Shown one piece after another: positions 8,768 to 17,569 of a stretch of DNA of 64,000 nucleotides. The translations under genes were made by a program, and so were the position numbers. How positions within the stretch are numbered: the first letter of the stretch is position 1; every line of letters begins with the position of its first letter. A model generated the notes under the pieces. The model was not told where the DNA came from, did no database searches, and saw only the letters and a list, made by a program, of their open reading frames with translations. The DNA is from ZC4RG30 sp039917615 (GTDB taxonomy: Bacteria > Pseudomonadota > Gammaproteobacteria > Steroidobacterales > Steroidobacteraceae): NCBI GenBank assembly GCA_039917615.1, contig JBDSJD010000010.1, forward strand, positions 75,857-139,856, in the 5' to 3' direction.

Positions 8768-8843
8768 GGGTCAGTAGCTCAGTCGGTAGAGCAGCGCCCT
8801 TTTAAGGCGTTGGTCGTGGGTTCGAGCCCCACCTGACCCACCA
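8768..8843 (+). tRNA. tRNA-Lys (anticodon TTT)
   Basis: A 76-nt cloverleaf with the 3' CCA encoded. The acceptor stem is GGGTCAG (8768-8774) with CTGACCC (8833-8839), the D-arm is AGCTCAGTCGGTAGAGC, the anticodon loop is CTTTTAA, and the T-arm is TCGTGGGTTCGAGCCCCAC. It converges on queC. A weak CTGC/GCAG hairpin with a short T-rich run follows at about 8848-8867. Confidence 0.97.
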
Positions 8844-8871
8844 CCGCTCTGCAGGCCGGCAGCTTTCTTGC

Positions 8872-9546
8872 TCAGGCATAACGGGTGGGGTCTGGCAATT
8901 GGGCGGCGGCAAAGCCCTCGCGCCGCAGGCGGCAGGAATCGCAGCGACCACAGGCCTCAAGCTGCGCATTGGCCTGGTAACAGGACACCGTCGCCCCAAA
9001 ATCCACTCCCAGCTTCACACCCGCCTGAATGATTTCCGCCTTGCTCATGTGCAGCAACGGAGCCTGGATGTGAAATCGTCCACCTTCGACACCGGCTCTC
9101 GTAGCAAGTCCCGCCAGCGTCTCGAAGGCGCTGATGAAATCTGGTCGGCAATCGGGGTAGCCCGAATAATCGACGGCATTGACGCCGATGAAGATGTCTT
9201 GCGAACCCGTGACTTCGGCCCAGCCCAGGGCCAGCGCGAGAAACAGCGTATTGCGGGCCGGCACATAGGTCACCGGGATGCCGGTGGTTGCAGACTCCGG
9301 CACCGCAATGCGCGAATCGGTCAGGGCAGAACCGCCGATATCCGCCAAATCCACCTGCATCTGCCGGTGTTCCACCGCGCCGAGTTGCCGCGACAGAACC
9401 CTAGCAGCCTGCAGCTCCACCGCGTGCCGCTGGCCGTAACTCACCGCGAGAGTGCGGCAAACGAAACCCTGAGAACGAGCGATGGCCAGAGCGGTGGCCG
9501 AATCCAGGCCGCCGGACAGCAGCACGATGGCGTGGCGTTCACCCAT
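8872..9546 (-). CDS. queC: 7-cyano-7-deazaguanine (preQ0) synthase
   Basis: 224 residues, normal size. It makes preQ0 from 7-carboxy-7-deazaguanine, ammonia and ATP in the queuosine tRNA-modification pathway. The PP-loop ATPase motif SGGLDS is at 11-16. Four zinc-binding cysteines, C189, C199, C202 and C205 (ACGRCDSC), lie near the C-terminus. Its ATG overlaps the queE stop by 1 nt (TGATG), so the two are coupled. It is the last gene of the long leftward ruv-tol-que unit. Confidence 0.96.
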   Translation of the reverse strand: MGERHAIVLLSGGLDSATALAIARSQGFVCRTLAVSYGQRHAVELQAARVLSRQLGAVEHRQMQVDLADIGGSALTDSRIAVPESATTGIPVTYVPARNTLFLALALGWAEVTGSQDIFIGVNAVDYSGYPDCRPDFISAFETLAGLATRAGVEGGRFHIQAPLLHMSKAEIIQAGVKLGVDFGATVSCYQANAQLEACGRCDSCRLRREGFAAAQLPDPTRYA

Positions 9547-10205
9547 CAGCGTCCCGGTGTATTGCCCCAGAGGATCTTGTGCAGCTGCACCTGCATGCGC
9601 ACCGGCAATCGATCCGCAAGGATCCAGTCCGCCAGCTCGCGCGCAGGCAACTGCTCATGACTGGGCGAGAACAGCACTGTGGCCTGGTCCGGCAGGCCAC
9701 GTTCGCGCAACAGTGCGCGGCTCCACTCGTAATCGGCGCGATCGCAGATCACGAATTTGATCTGGTCGTGCCCGCGCAGCATCGGCAACTGATCTAGCAG
9801 GTTGCGCGCCGCTTCGCCCGAGGCCGGCGTCTTCACATCCACCACGCGTGTTACCCGCGGATCGACCGCGGCTACGGACAGCGCGCCGCTGGTTTCAAGG
9901 GACACGCGATAACCGCTATCGCACAGACGGGCCAGCAATGGCAGGCAATTGGGCTGCGCCAGTGGCTCGCCGCCGGTGACGCACACGTGTGCGGCACTGA
10001 GGCTCGCAACTTCATCCAGAATCGCATCCAGAGTCATCCATTGACCGCCTGTAAATGCATAGGTGGTGTCGCAGTACTGGCAGCGCAGCGGGCAACCGGT
10101 TAGCCGGACGAACACGGTGGGAAAGCCCACGGCATCGCCCTCACCCTGCAAGGAACGGAAAATCTCCGTGATCTTTAGCCGCGGCGCGTCGCTGGAGTCG
10201 TTCAC
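9546..10205 (-). CDS. queE: 7-carboxy-7-deazaguanine synthase, radical SAM
   Basis: 219 residues from the GTG at 10205, the only start that places the family's ITEIFRSLQGEG at the N-terminus; an open frame continues upstream into cpoB without similarity. The radical SAM cluster is C38-x3-C42-x2-C45 (GCPLRCQYCDTTYAF), and the glycine-rich CVTGGEPL follows. It converts 6-carboxytetrahydropterin to 7-carboxy-7-deazaguanine, the substrate of QueC. It starts 7 nt after the cpoB stop. Confidence 0.95.
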   Translation of the reverse strand: MNDSSDAPRLKITEIFRSLQGEGDAVGFPTVFVRLTGCPLRCQYCDTTYAFTGGQWMTLDAILDEVASLSAAHVCVTGGEPLAQPNCLPLLARLCDSGYRVSLETSGALSVAAVDPRVTRVVDVKTPASGEAARNLLDQLPMLRGHDQIKFVICDRADYEWSRALLRERGLPDQATVLFSPSHEQLPARELADWILADRLPVRMQVQLHKILWGNTPGR

Positions 10206-10212
10206 TGCCGGG

Positions 10213-10962
10213 CTACGGCTTTGGCAGCTTCGCCAGCCGCTCGGATGCCACCTTGGCGGCATCCGAATCCGGATACCTTGCAATCACCTGTTGCAAAGTC
10301 AGTCTTGCCGCGGGCAGCTTGTTCTGCTGCTCCTGGGTATAGCCCAGCTTCAGCAGCGCGTCAGGAACTTTGCGGGAATTGGGCCAGTTGCTGATCACAA
10401 CCTGAAAGGCCGCTGCCGCCTGATCGTATTCCTGCGTGACGTAATAGGCCTCACCAAGCCAGTACTGTGTGTTGTCGGCCAGCGCCCCGTTGGGAAACGT
10501 GACCGCAAGACCACGCAGGATCTCCACTGCGGAGGCGTAGTTGCGCGCCTTGAGTTCTTCCAGTGCATGGGAGTACTGCGTCTGCTCATCGGCAGCGGCT
10601 GGCGTCGGGGCGCTGGCTCGTGTCGCCGCTGCCGCTGCCGCCGTGGCTGCAGCACTGGCTGCGGTCGCCGTCTCGCTCAGGCGCTTGTCCAGATCCGCGT
10701 AGAGATCGCGCTGCTCCTTGCGCAGCTTGACGTTCTCGTTCTGCAGTTCTTCAATGCGCCCGCGCAAGCTGCGGATTTCGTCCTGCAATGTATCGAGCCG
10801 CTGTGCCATCTGGATCAGGCTCTGGTTCGACACGATGCGATCGATGCGGCCTACGCGTGAATCAAGGTCGTCCAGGCGCAGCTGCACCGGGTCTTCCTTG
10901 GGCGTAACGGCGCAGCCGGCAAGGATCGATGCGGCAGCCAGTACGGTGAGCCCGAACTTCAT
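10213..10962 (-). CDS. cpoB: Tol-Pal system protein CpoB (YbgF)
   Basis: 249 residues. A signal sequence is followed by a coiled-coil segment (about 25-75), an Ala-rich linker and C-terminal TPR repeats (GALADNTQYWLGEAYY, KVPDALLKLGYTQEQQ, DSDAAKVASERLAKL). CpoB coordinates septal peptidoglycan synthesis with Tol-Pal constriction in the periplasm. The signal ends in ILAGC with C17, a good lipobox, so here the protein may be lipid-anchored, whereas E. coli CpoB is soluble. It follows pal by 12 nt. Confidence 0.93.
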   Translation of the reverse strand: MKFGLTVLAAASILAGCAVTPKEDPVQLRLDDLDSRVGRIDRIVSNQSLIQMAQRLDTLQDEIRSLRGRIEELQNENVKLRKEQRDLYADLDKRLSETATAASAAATAAAAAATRASAPTPAAADEQTQYSHALEELKARNYASAVEILRGLAVTFPNGALADNTQYWLGEAYYVTQEYDQAAAAFQVVISNWPNSRKVPDALLKLGYTQEQQNKLPAARLTLQQVIARYPDSDAAKVASERLAKLPKP

Positions 10963-10974
10963 CGGCTTCTCCGC

Positions 10975-11538
10975 TCAGTTGATATAGACGATCTCGACGC
11001 GACGATTTTTTGAGTACGCGTTTTCATCACTGCCCACCGCTGCAGGACGTTCTTCGCCATAGCTCACGATGGCCACCTGCGATTCCTGCACACCCTGCAG
11101 TGACAGAGCACGCTTCACGGTTTGCGCCCGCCGCTCGGCAAGGCCGATGTTGTATTCGCGTGACCCTCGCTCATCGGAATGCCCCTCGAGACGCACCCGC
11201 ACCGTGGCATTGCCGGCCAGGAAGCGCCCATGAGCGGCAATCACGTCGACGAATTCGTTGCGGATGTCGCTGCTGTCGTAATCAAAGTAGATCACCCGTT
11301 GCGCGCCCAGTGCGCCAACCGGGCCCAGTGCGCCGCCTGTGGTGTTGCCGCGATCCAGATTGACCGTAGCCACCCCGGCAGTCTGCGAGCCGGTGTTGCC
11401 CGCGACCGGAGCGGTACTGGCGCCCACCGAAGTTGTCGGACCAGCGCTGGTAGGCGCATCTGCCTTCGGCTTCTTGCTGGCACAGCCAGCCATCAGTACT
11501 ACCGTCGAAACCAGGACCATCAGAAGTTTGCGATTCAA
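10975..11538 (-). CDS. pal: Peptidoglycan-associated lipoprotein Pal
   Basis: 187 residues from a TTG at 11538, chosen because GGGAGC lies just upstream and a standard lipoprotein signal follows (lipobox LMAGC, C19). A longer frame runs to 11616 without similarity. A Thr/Ser/Ala-rich linker leads to an OmpA-like domain with RVRLEGHSDERGSREYN and LAERRAQTVKRAL, the peptidoglycan-binding signature. Pal sits in the outer membrane and is the terminal receptor of the Tol system. 56 nt separate it from tolB. Confidence 0.95.
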   Translation of the reverse strand: MNRKLLMVLVSTVVLMAGCASKKPKADAPTSAGPTTSVGASTAPVAGNTGSQTAGVATVNLDRGNTTGGALGPVGALGAQRVIYFDYDSSDIRNEFVDVIAAHGRFLAGNATVRVRLEGHSDERGSREYNIGLAERRAQTVKRALSLQGVQESQVAIVSYGEERPAAVGSDENAYSKNRRVEIVYIN

Positions 11539-11594
11539 TTGCTGCTCCCAGGCACCGCATGTCGGGCGCTTGTTACCTATTATGACATCTGCCG

Positions 11595-12896
11595 TCAGTC
11601 CGCGAACGGTCCCCATACCGGTTCACGAACCTCACCTTGATCGGATTTCAGCCGCAGACTCACTTGTCCATCGACAGAAACAGTGGCCAGCACGCCCTGT
11701 CCACGCTCCCGACCCGCGTAGATCAGCACGGCGCCGTTGGGCGCAAAACTCGGCGATTCGTCAAGCGTGCCCTGAGACAGCGTCGTCAGCTGACCGCTGG
11801 CCAGATCCATCAGGCCAATGCGAAATGCGCCGCCCTCCTGCGTGACCAGGGCCAGCTGCTTGCCATCCGGCGATACCCGTGGATGCTCAGCGTGGGATGC
11901 ACCGAAGCTGACCCGCCGCGCGCGGGCGGAAGCCTGCGGCGCAGCGGCGTAGATCTGCGGCGCCCCGCCACGATCAGAGGTGAAGTAAAGAGTCTGGCCA
12001 TCTGGCGCCCAGGCCGGTTCCGTATCGATTGCCGGATCTTCGGTGATACGCGTGAGGTTCTGCGATGCCAGGTCGAGGATGTAGATGTCGAAATTGCCGC
12101 CGCTGCCGCCAAGCGTAAGGGCCAGACGCTTGCCGTCTGGCGAAAATGCCGGCGCGCCATTGTGGCCGACGCGGGCCGACACCTGACGCCGTTCGCCGGT
12201 GCGTATTCGCTGCACGAACACGGCTGCGACCTTGTTCTCGAATGACACATAGGCCAACCATTCGCCGTCCGCAGACCAGGCCGGTGACATGATGGGCTGG
12301 CGCGACTGCGTTGCGATCCTGGCGTTCTCACCATCGGCATCGGCGACCAGCAGTTGATAGCTCTGGTTGGGCGGCGCGCCATCCACGGAGATATAGGCAA
12401 TGCGCGTGGCAAATGCACCGCGCACCCCGGTGAGCTTCTCGAAGATCCGGTCGGCCACGCGATGCGCGCCATTGCGCAGGGCGGACTGCGGCACAGTCAC
12501 TGATTCATTCAGCTGCACTTGCCCGGTAAGCACGTTCACCAGCTCGAAGTTCAGCGTAACGTTTGCGCCGCTGCCGGCAGCGACGCGCCCCACCACCACA
12601 TAGTCCGCGCGCGCGGCTTTCCAGCGGGCGGCATCCACATCGGCGGCGCGACTGGGCTGCGCGGGCATTGCGGCGCGGTCGACACCGCGGAAGCGGCCAC
12701 TGCTTTCCAGATCGCGCTGTACGACCAATGCCACGTCCACGCCGCCGTCTGCGGGAACGCTGCGCGCAAATGGCACCACGGCCACCGGCACCGGATCAGT
12801 TACTCCGCGGGTGATTTCGATCCTGATCTCAGCCTGTGCCGCCGTGCCGACACACAATAGACAGGCCCATAGTGCAGGCATCAGACGTTTCGACAT
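11595..12896 (-). CDS. tolB: Tol-Pal system beta-propeller protein TolB
   Basis: 433 residues, typical length. A cleavable signal (LWACLLCVGTAAQA) is followed by the N-terminal domain and a six-bladed propeller with repeated signatures such as PAFSPDGKRLALT and SPDGKQLALVTQ. Periplasmic TolB shuttles between Pal and TolA during outer-membrane constriction. It lies 22 nt after tolA and before pal. Confidence 0.96.
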   Translation of the reverse strand: MSKRLMPALWACLLCVGTAAQAEIRIEITRGVTDPVPVAVVPFARSVPADGGVDVALVVQRDLESSGRFRGVDRAAMPAQPSRAADVDAARWKAARADYVVVGRVAAGSGANVTLNFELVNVLTGQVQLNESVTVPQSALRNGAHRVADRIFEKLTGVRGAFATRIAYISVDGAPPNQSYQLLVADADGENARIATQSRQPIMSPAWSADGEWLAYVSFENKVAAVFVQRIRTGERRQVSARVGHNGAPAFSPDGKRLALTLGGSGGNFDIYILDLASQNLTRITEDPAIDTEPAWAPDGQTLYFTSDRGGAPQIYAAAPQASARARRVSFGASHAEHPRVSPDGKQLALVTQEGGAFRIGLMDLASGQLTTLSQGTLDESPSFAPNGAVLIYAGRERGQGVLATVSVDGQVSLRLKSDQGEVREPVWGPFAD

Positions 12897-12918
12897 GGAG
12901 ATCCTTTGTGGGCAGCGT

Positions 12919-13788
12919 TCATTTCACCGGCCGGAATGTAATCGTGAGATCGCGATCGAACAGGGCAGGATCAGAGGGCTGCGGCAGTGGTGATGCCCCG
13001 TGCACCGCATTCTCCACAGACTGGCGCAGGGTTTCATCGCCATTGCACTTGGTTACCTGTACGCCGATGACCACACCACCGGGAATCTGCCTAATCCGCA
13101 CCTCGCATTGCAAGCCAGGCGTGACGTTTGGCGGCCGCTTCCATGCATTTTCGATGCGCGCCGTGATCTGGGCGATGTACTGCTGCATCTGGCCGCTGGC
13201 ACGCACCGCGGCCGCGCGTTCTTCAACAGCAATCTGCGCGTTGAGTTCGGATTCGCGCTGGACGCGGGCATTCTCGGCCTGCGCCAATTCGCGCTGCTTG
13301 CGCTCCTGCTCCAGCTTTTCGCGCTCGGCTTTCTCACGCTCGACTTTCTCACGTTCCTTCTTCTCGCGTTCGGTCTTTTCCTTCGCAGCCTGCTCAGCCT
13401 TACGCTCCGCGGCCTGCTTCGCCGCGGCAACCCGTCTTTGTTCGGCGACATGTTCCGCCTCGGCCGTGCGCGCAGCCTCGGCATCGCGCGCAGCCGCTTC
13501 GGCAGCCACCTGGGCGGGATCCACTTCGGGCTCAGGCTCTGCTACGGTTTCTGGTACTGGCTCTGGCTCTGGCTCTGGCGCGGCCGCAATGGGCTCAGGG
13601 ATTGGTGCAGACAACTTCCCAGCTGCTGTCCCGGTAATCACCGAGGCCTCGATTGCAAGCCGCTGTTCGCGCGGTGGCGGCGTACGCTGCCAGAACCAGA
13701 TGCCGACGATCACGGCCACGACCACCACATGCAGCAGGATCGACATCGACCAGTCAGTCCAGCCACTGCGCTTGGCTGCGGCGCTCAC
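12919..13788 (-). CDS. tolA: Cell-envelope integrity inner-membrane protein TolA
   Basis: 289 residues. One membrane segment (about 16-33), a Pro/Glu-rich stretch, then a long Lys/Glu/Arg/Ala helix (about 95-185, repeated EREK units) and a C-terminal domain (QYIAQITARIENAWKRPP onward) that contacts TolB and Pal. The helix spans the periplasm and transmits the proton motive force gathered by TolQR. Its start overlaps the tolR stop by 4 nt. The low-complexity helix explains weak overall similarity to other TolA proteins. Confidence 0.93.
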   Translation of the reverse strand: MSAAAKRSGWTDWSMSILLHVVVVAVIVGIWFWQRTPPPREQRLAIEASVITGTAAGKLSAPIPEPIAAAPEPEPEPVPETVAEPEPEVDPAQVAAEAAARDAEAARTAEAEHVAEQRRVAAAKQAAERKAEQAAKEKTEREKKEREKVEREKAEREKLEQERKQRELAQAENARVQRESELNAQIAVEERAAAVRASGQMQQYIAQITARIENAWKRPPNVTPGLQCEVRIRQIPGGVVIGVQVTKCNGDETLRQSVENAVHGASPLPQPSDPALFDRDLTITFRPVK

Positions 13789-14237
13789 GGGACTGTATCT
13801 GTCCCCTGCGGCAGGGGATCGGTGAGGAAACCCAGCTTGCTCGCACCGGCGCTCTGCAGCACGACCATGGCTCCCACTACCCGGCCATAGGGCACGCGCG
13901 TATCGGCCCTGACCAGCACCTCGCGGGACGGATCGGCGGCCAGCGCGCTGCGCATTGCCAGCAGCAGCTGCTCATCACTCAGCGCAGCGTCGGTCTTGCC
14001 GCCGGTATTGAGAAATTGCCGCCCGTCGCTGTCGATGGAAAGGATCACCGGCGGCTGGTCTTTCTGGCTGCGCACCGGCAATGGCTCTGCCCCGGCTTTC
14101 GGCAATTCCACCTTCACACCCTGCGTCAGCAGCGGCGCAGTCGCCATGAAAATGATCAGCAGCACCAGCATGACATCGATCAGCGGTACCACATTGATCT
14201 CGCTCATCAGGCGGCGCTTGCGAGGAGCGGAATCCAT
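13785..14237 (-). CDS. tolR: Tol system proton channel subunit TolR
   Basis: 150 residues of the ExbD/TolR family. The single membrane helix begins at about 15 with the conserved essential aspartate D21 (INVVPLIDVMLVLLIIF), and a periplasmic domain follows. With TolQ it forms the proton-driven motor energising TolA. It abuts tolQ and overlaps tolA by 4 nt. Confidence 0.96.
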   Translation of the reverse strand: MDSAPRKRRLMSEINVVPLIDVMLVLLIIFMATAPLLTQGVKVELPKAGAEPLPVRSQKDQPPVILSIDSDGRQFLNTGGKTDAALSDEQLLLAMRSALAADPSREVLVRADTRVPYGRVVGAMVVLQSAGASKLGFLTDPLPQGTDTVP

Positions 14238-14933
14238 TCAGCTGGCTTCCGGCGCAACAGGGGGACGGCTGGCATGACGCTGCAGGATGGTCGAGAACTC
14301 CTCCATGAATGCGTTGTAGCGCAGTTCCAGCCGGCCGACTTTGTCGGCGTAGCGGTTGTAGGCAATGAACGCGGGAATGGCAGCAACCAGCGCAAAGGCT
14401 GTCGCGACCAGCGCTTCGGCAATGCCCGGCGCCACGGTTGCCAGTGTTGCCTGCTGCACACCCCCGAGTGCCATGAACGTGCCCATGATTCCGCACACGG
14501 TGCCGAACAGGCCCACATACGGACTCACCGAGCCAACGGTAGCCAGCGTTGCCAGATTGTGTTCGAGCCGCTCTATCTCCTTCAGCTGCGCCACTTTCAT
14601 GGCGCGCCGCGAACCCTCCAGAAGCTGGTCGGTTGGCACGCCACTCTGGCGCAGCCGCGCAAACTCACGGAAGCCCATTTCGAATATGCTGCTCATGCCG
14701 GTGGCACCGCCCCTGGCTTCCACCGTGCGGTATAGCGAACCCAGATCGCCACCTGACCAGAAGCTCGATTCGAACTTGTCCGCCTCCGAACTGGCCTTGG
14801 CGAGCAGCGTACTCTTGCGCAGAATGATGGCCCAGGAACCGACGGAAGCAGCCAGCAGCATGGCGAGCACCAGCTGCACCACGAGACTCGCGTCGATAAT
14901 GAGTCTGAGAAAGGAAAGCTGCTCGGCCCCCAT
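14238..14933 (-). CDS. tolQ: Tol system proton channel subunit TolQ
   Basis: 231 residues, MotA/TolQ/ExbB family. Three membrane segments: one near the N-terminus (about 12-36) and two in the C-terminal part (VGLFGTVCGIMGTFMALGG and LVATAFALVAAIPAFIAYN). The last carries the conserved small-residue channel face. It overlaps ybgC by 1 nt and adjoins tolR directly, consistent with fixed motor stoichiometry. Confidence 0.96.
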   Translation of the reverse strand: MGAEQLSFLRLIIDASLVVQLVLAMLLAASVGSWAIILRKSTLLAKASSEADKFESSFWSGGDLGSLYRTVEARGGATGMSSIFEMGFREFARLRQSGVPTDQLLEGSRRAMKVAQLKEIERLEHNLATLATVGSVSPYVGLFGTVCGIMGTFMALGGVQQATLATVAPGIAEALVATAFALVAAIPAFIAYNRYADKVGRLELRYNAFMEEFSTILQRHASRPPVAPEAS

Positions 14934-15331
14934 CAGGGAATCCTCATGCGTAGCGCCGCGGGCAGACGCCGAGGCTTGAAACTTGTTGCATCAACACAAG
15001 CGACCAGCGCCTTGCCCCGGGCGAGCACGTGGCCATCGTCACGCTGCAACTGCTGCTCGAACTCAAGCGAAGCGCCTCCGGCCACTTTCGGCTGCGTTAC
15101 CACCTGCAGCAGCTCGTCGAGTCGCGCCGGCTTGTGGTACTGGATGTCCAGACTGACAACGGTAAACACAACCGCCTGCTCCTTTATCAGCTGCGCCTGC
15201 GAACAGCCCTGCGCGCGCAACCATTCGGTGCGACCGCGTTCGAAATAGCGGAGGTAACTGGCATGGTAGACAACGCCCCCCGCATCCGTGTCCTCGTAGT
15301 AGACCCGGACCGGCCAGCAAAATTCACTCAT
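14933..15331 (-). CDS. ybgC: Tol-Pal-associated acyl-CoA thioesterase YbgC
   Basis: 132 residues, hot-dog fold. The active-site segment YYEDTDAGGVVYHASYLRYF (11-30) has the catalytic aspartate D16 and H23. It hydrolyses short or medium acyl-CoA or acyl-ACP thioesters at the inner membrane and is linked to Tol-Pal by position in many proteobacteria. Its start overlaps the ruvB stop by 4 nt, so the ruv and tol blocks are probably one transcript. Confidence 0.94.
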   Translation of the reverse strand: MSEFCWPVRVYYEDTDAGGVVYHASYLRYFERGRTEWLRAQGCSQAQLIKEQAVVFTVVSLDIQYHKPARLDELLQVVTQPKVAGGASLEFEQQLQRDDGHVLARGKALVACVDATSFKPRRLPAALRMRIP

Positions 15332-16371
15332 CTTGAGGGATCTTCGAATAACGGCAGCGCTGTGCCGATCCGCTCCGGCACTGCAAGGCCCATGTGCAGG
15401 TAGGCCTGGCGGGTTGCCATGCGACCACGCGCCGTACGCATCAACAGGCCGCGCTGGATAAGAAACGGCTCGACCACGTCTTCCAGTGTGCCGCGCTCTT
15501 CGCCAATGGCGGCGGCCAGGCTCTCGATACCCACCGGTCCACCATCGAACTTTTCCATGATGGTGGTCAGCAGGCGTCGGTCCAGGGCATCCATGCCCTG
15601 TGGATCCACTTCGAGCAGATCCAGGGCCGCATCGGCAATGGCGGCGTCGATGGTGCCGTTGCCGCGCACCTGCGCGAAATCACGCACCCGCCTGAGCAAC
15701 CGGTTGGCGATGCGCGGCGTGCCACGTGAACGCTGCGCGATCCGCACGGCCCCCTCCCCGGAGGTGACGACGCCGAGAATCGAGGCCGAACGCACCACGA
15801 TCTGCTCAAGCTCGGCGTCCGAATAAAAATCCAGCCGCTGCACAATGCCAAAACGATCTCGCAGTGGCGAGGTCAGCAGCCCGGCCCGGGTGGTGGCGCC
15901 CACCAGCGTGAACGGCGGCAGGTTGAGCTTGATAGATCGCGCGGCAGGTCCGTCGCCGATCATGATGTCTAGCTGATAGTCCTCCATCGCCGGATACAGC
16001 ACTTCTTCAACCACGGGGCTGAGGCGATGGATCTCATCGATGAACAGCACGTCGCGCGGTTGCAGGTTGGTGAGCAAGGCGGCCAGGTCGCCGGGACGCT
16101 CCAGCACCGGGCCTGAAGTATGGCGCAGTCCTACACCCAGTTCAGCCGCAATGATCTGCGCCAAAGTGGTCTTGCCAAGACCCGGCGGTCCGAACACCAG
16201 CACGTGATCCAGCGCCTCTGCGCGCGCTGCAGCGGCCTCGATGAATAGTCCCAGTTGCGCCTTGACGGCTGGCTGACCGATGTATTCGGCCAGCCGTCTG
16301 GGCCGGATGGCACGGTCCTGCGTTTCGTCATCACGCAGTGCACCGGCATTGACGAGCCTGTCAGTGGTCAT
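15328..16371 (-). CDS. ruvB: Holliday junction branch-migration ATPase RuvB
   Basis: 347 residues, normal size. Walker A GPPGLGKT (61-68), Walker B FIDEIHR, sensor GATTRAGLLTSPLRDRFG and the C-terminal winged helix are all present. The RuvB hexamer pumps DNA through RuvA-bound four-way junctions during recombination repair. It directly follows ruvA with no gap. Confidence 0.98.
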   Translation of the reverse strand: MTTDRLVNAGALRDDETQDRAIRPRRLAEYIGQPAVKAQLGLFIEAAAARAEALDHVLVFGPPGLGKTTLAQIIAAELGVGLRHTSGPVLERPGDLAALLTNLQPRDVLFIDEIHRLSPVVEEVLYPAMEDYQLDIMIGDGPAARSIKLNLPPFTLVGATTRAGLLTSPLRDRFGIVQRLDFYSDAELEQIVVRSASILGVVTSGEGAVRIAQRSRGTPRIANRLLRRVRDFAQVRGNGTIDAAIADAALDLLEVDPQGMDALDRRLLTTIMEKFDGGPVGIESLAAAIGEERGTLEDVVEPFLIQRGLLMRTARGRMATRQAYLHMGLAVPERIGTALPLFEDPSR

Positions 16372-16965
16372 TCACGCCTTTGGCTTTGGAGCGGCGCCTT
16401 GCAAGGCGGCCCGAATCAGATCTTCCGTGCTGCTGCCGTTCGTGGCCACGGCGTCGAGCATGCGCTGCGCCTCAGGGGGCTTGTAGCCCAGCGCCAGCAG
16501 TGCATGCAATGCCTCGCTGCGCGGTGTAGGCGCTTCCGCCAGACCACCCTTGGCGATTGGCAGAGCCTTGAAATAATCGCGCATTTCGACCAGCAGCCGT
16601 TCGGCGGTCTTGCGCCCCACGCCGGGGATGCGCGTGAGTGTCGCCAGATCGTCGGTCGCCACGGCAAGCTGGAAGGCATCTGCACTGACACCGGAAAGAA
16701 TGCCCAGCGCCATGCGCGGCCCGACGCCGTTGACCTTCAGCAGCGCACGAAACAGTGCCCGCTCATCTTCCGTGGCGAAGCCAAAGAGCAAGGAAGCATC
16801 TTCACGCAACACCTGGTGGATGCGCAGGCGCAGGCTGCTGCCGGCGGATGGCAACGCCAGAAAGGTGGACATGGGTGTTTCCACTTCATAGCCCACTCCC
16901 TGCGTCTCGATCAGCAGGCGCTGTGGTTCTTTTTCAACCAGGGTGCCGCTGAGGGAGCCGATCAC
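16372..16965 (-). CDS. ruvA: Holliday junction recognition protein RuvA
   Basis: 197 residues from the GTG at 16965; this start gives the family N-terminus IGSLSGTLVEK and overlaps the ruvC stop by 4 nt (GTGA). Domains: an N-terminal OB fold, two helix-hairpin-helix motifs (LLKVNGVGPRMALGIL and LTRIPGVGRKTAERLL), and the C-terminal RuvB-binding domain (EALHALLALGYKPPEAQRML). The tetramer binds four-way junctions and recruits RuvB. Confidence 0.97.
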   Translation of the reverse strand: MIGSLSGTLVEKEPQRLLIETQGVGYEVETPMSTFLALPSAGSSLRLRIHQVLREDASLLFGFATEDERALFRALLKVNGVGPRMALGILSGVSADAFQLAVATDDLATLTRIPGVGRKTAERLLVEMRDYFKALPIAKGGLAEAPTPRSEALHALLALGYKPPEAQRMLDAVATNGSSTEDLIRAALQGAAPKPKA

Positions 16966-17552
16966 CTGGTTGATTCCAGCAGGGCGAGGCGGCTCGCCGC
17001 GCGACGGTTCTGCACATGGCACAACGCAATGGCCAGTGCATCGGAGATGTCTGCGGTGGCTGGCTCACCGATGGCCAGCAGCACCTGCACCATGCGCGAC
17101 ACCTGCGCCTTGTCTGCCGCACCACTGCCAACCACGGCCAGCTTGATGGCCCGCGGCGCGTATTCATAGACGGCGGCGCCCTGCGCCACTGCAGCGGAAA
17201 GCGCTGCACCGCGCGCCTGTCCGAGCTTCAGGGCGCTGTCGGCATTGCGGTGCATGAACACCCTTTCGATGGCGATCTCGTCCGGTTCGAATTGCATGAC
17301 GATGGCCAGCACCTGCTCGTGGATGTTTCGCAGTCTGCCGGCCAGATCCGCGCCTGCAGAACGGATGCAGCCACTGGCCACATGAACTTCGCCGCCCGCG
17401 TTGCAATCGATCACGCCAAAACCCATGCGTATGGAGCCGGGATCAAGACCGAGCACACGGCGCGGCAGCACCGCTGCCACCCGCACTACAGCGCGACTGA
17501 CCACAGCATCTGGATCGAAGGACCGCCAGGAGCGGCTGGCATAGCGTGGCAT
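16962..17552 (-). CDS. ruvC: Holliday junction resolvase RuvC
   Basis: Endonuclease that cuts four-way junctions. LGLDPGSIRMGFGVID holds the first catalytic aspartate; EIAIERVFMHRN and DISDALAIALCH hold the other acidic residues. From ATG 17552 the protein is 196 residues with about 32 residues before the first strand, longer than usual. GTG codons at 17486, 17480 and 17471 would give a family-sized protein, so the true start may lie there. The 5' end nearly meets the divergent relA start, so the two promoters must overlap coding sequence. Confidence 0.95.
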   Translation of the reverse strand: MPRYASRSWRSFDPDAVVSRAVVRVAAVLPRRVLGLDPGSIRMGFGVIDCNAGGEVHVASGCIRSAGADLAGRLRNIHEQVLAIVMQFEPDEIAIERVFMHRNADSALKLGQARGAALSAAVAQGAAVYEYAPRAIKLAVVGSGAADKAQVSRMVQVLLAIGEPATADISDALAIALCHVQNRRAASRLALLESTR

Positions 17553-17569
17553 CTGAATATGATAGCGTG

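Noticed and set aside
8872..17552. The ruv-tol-pal-que block as a new operon
   Set aside because: This gene order is widespread in gammaproteobacteria; only the details noted above are unusual.
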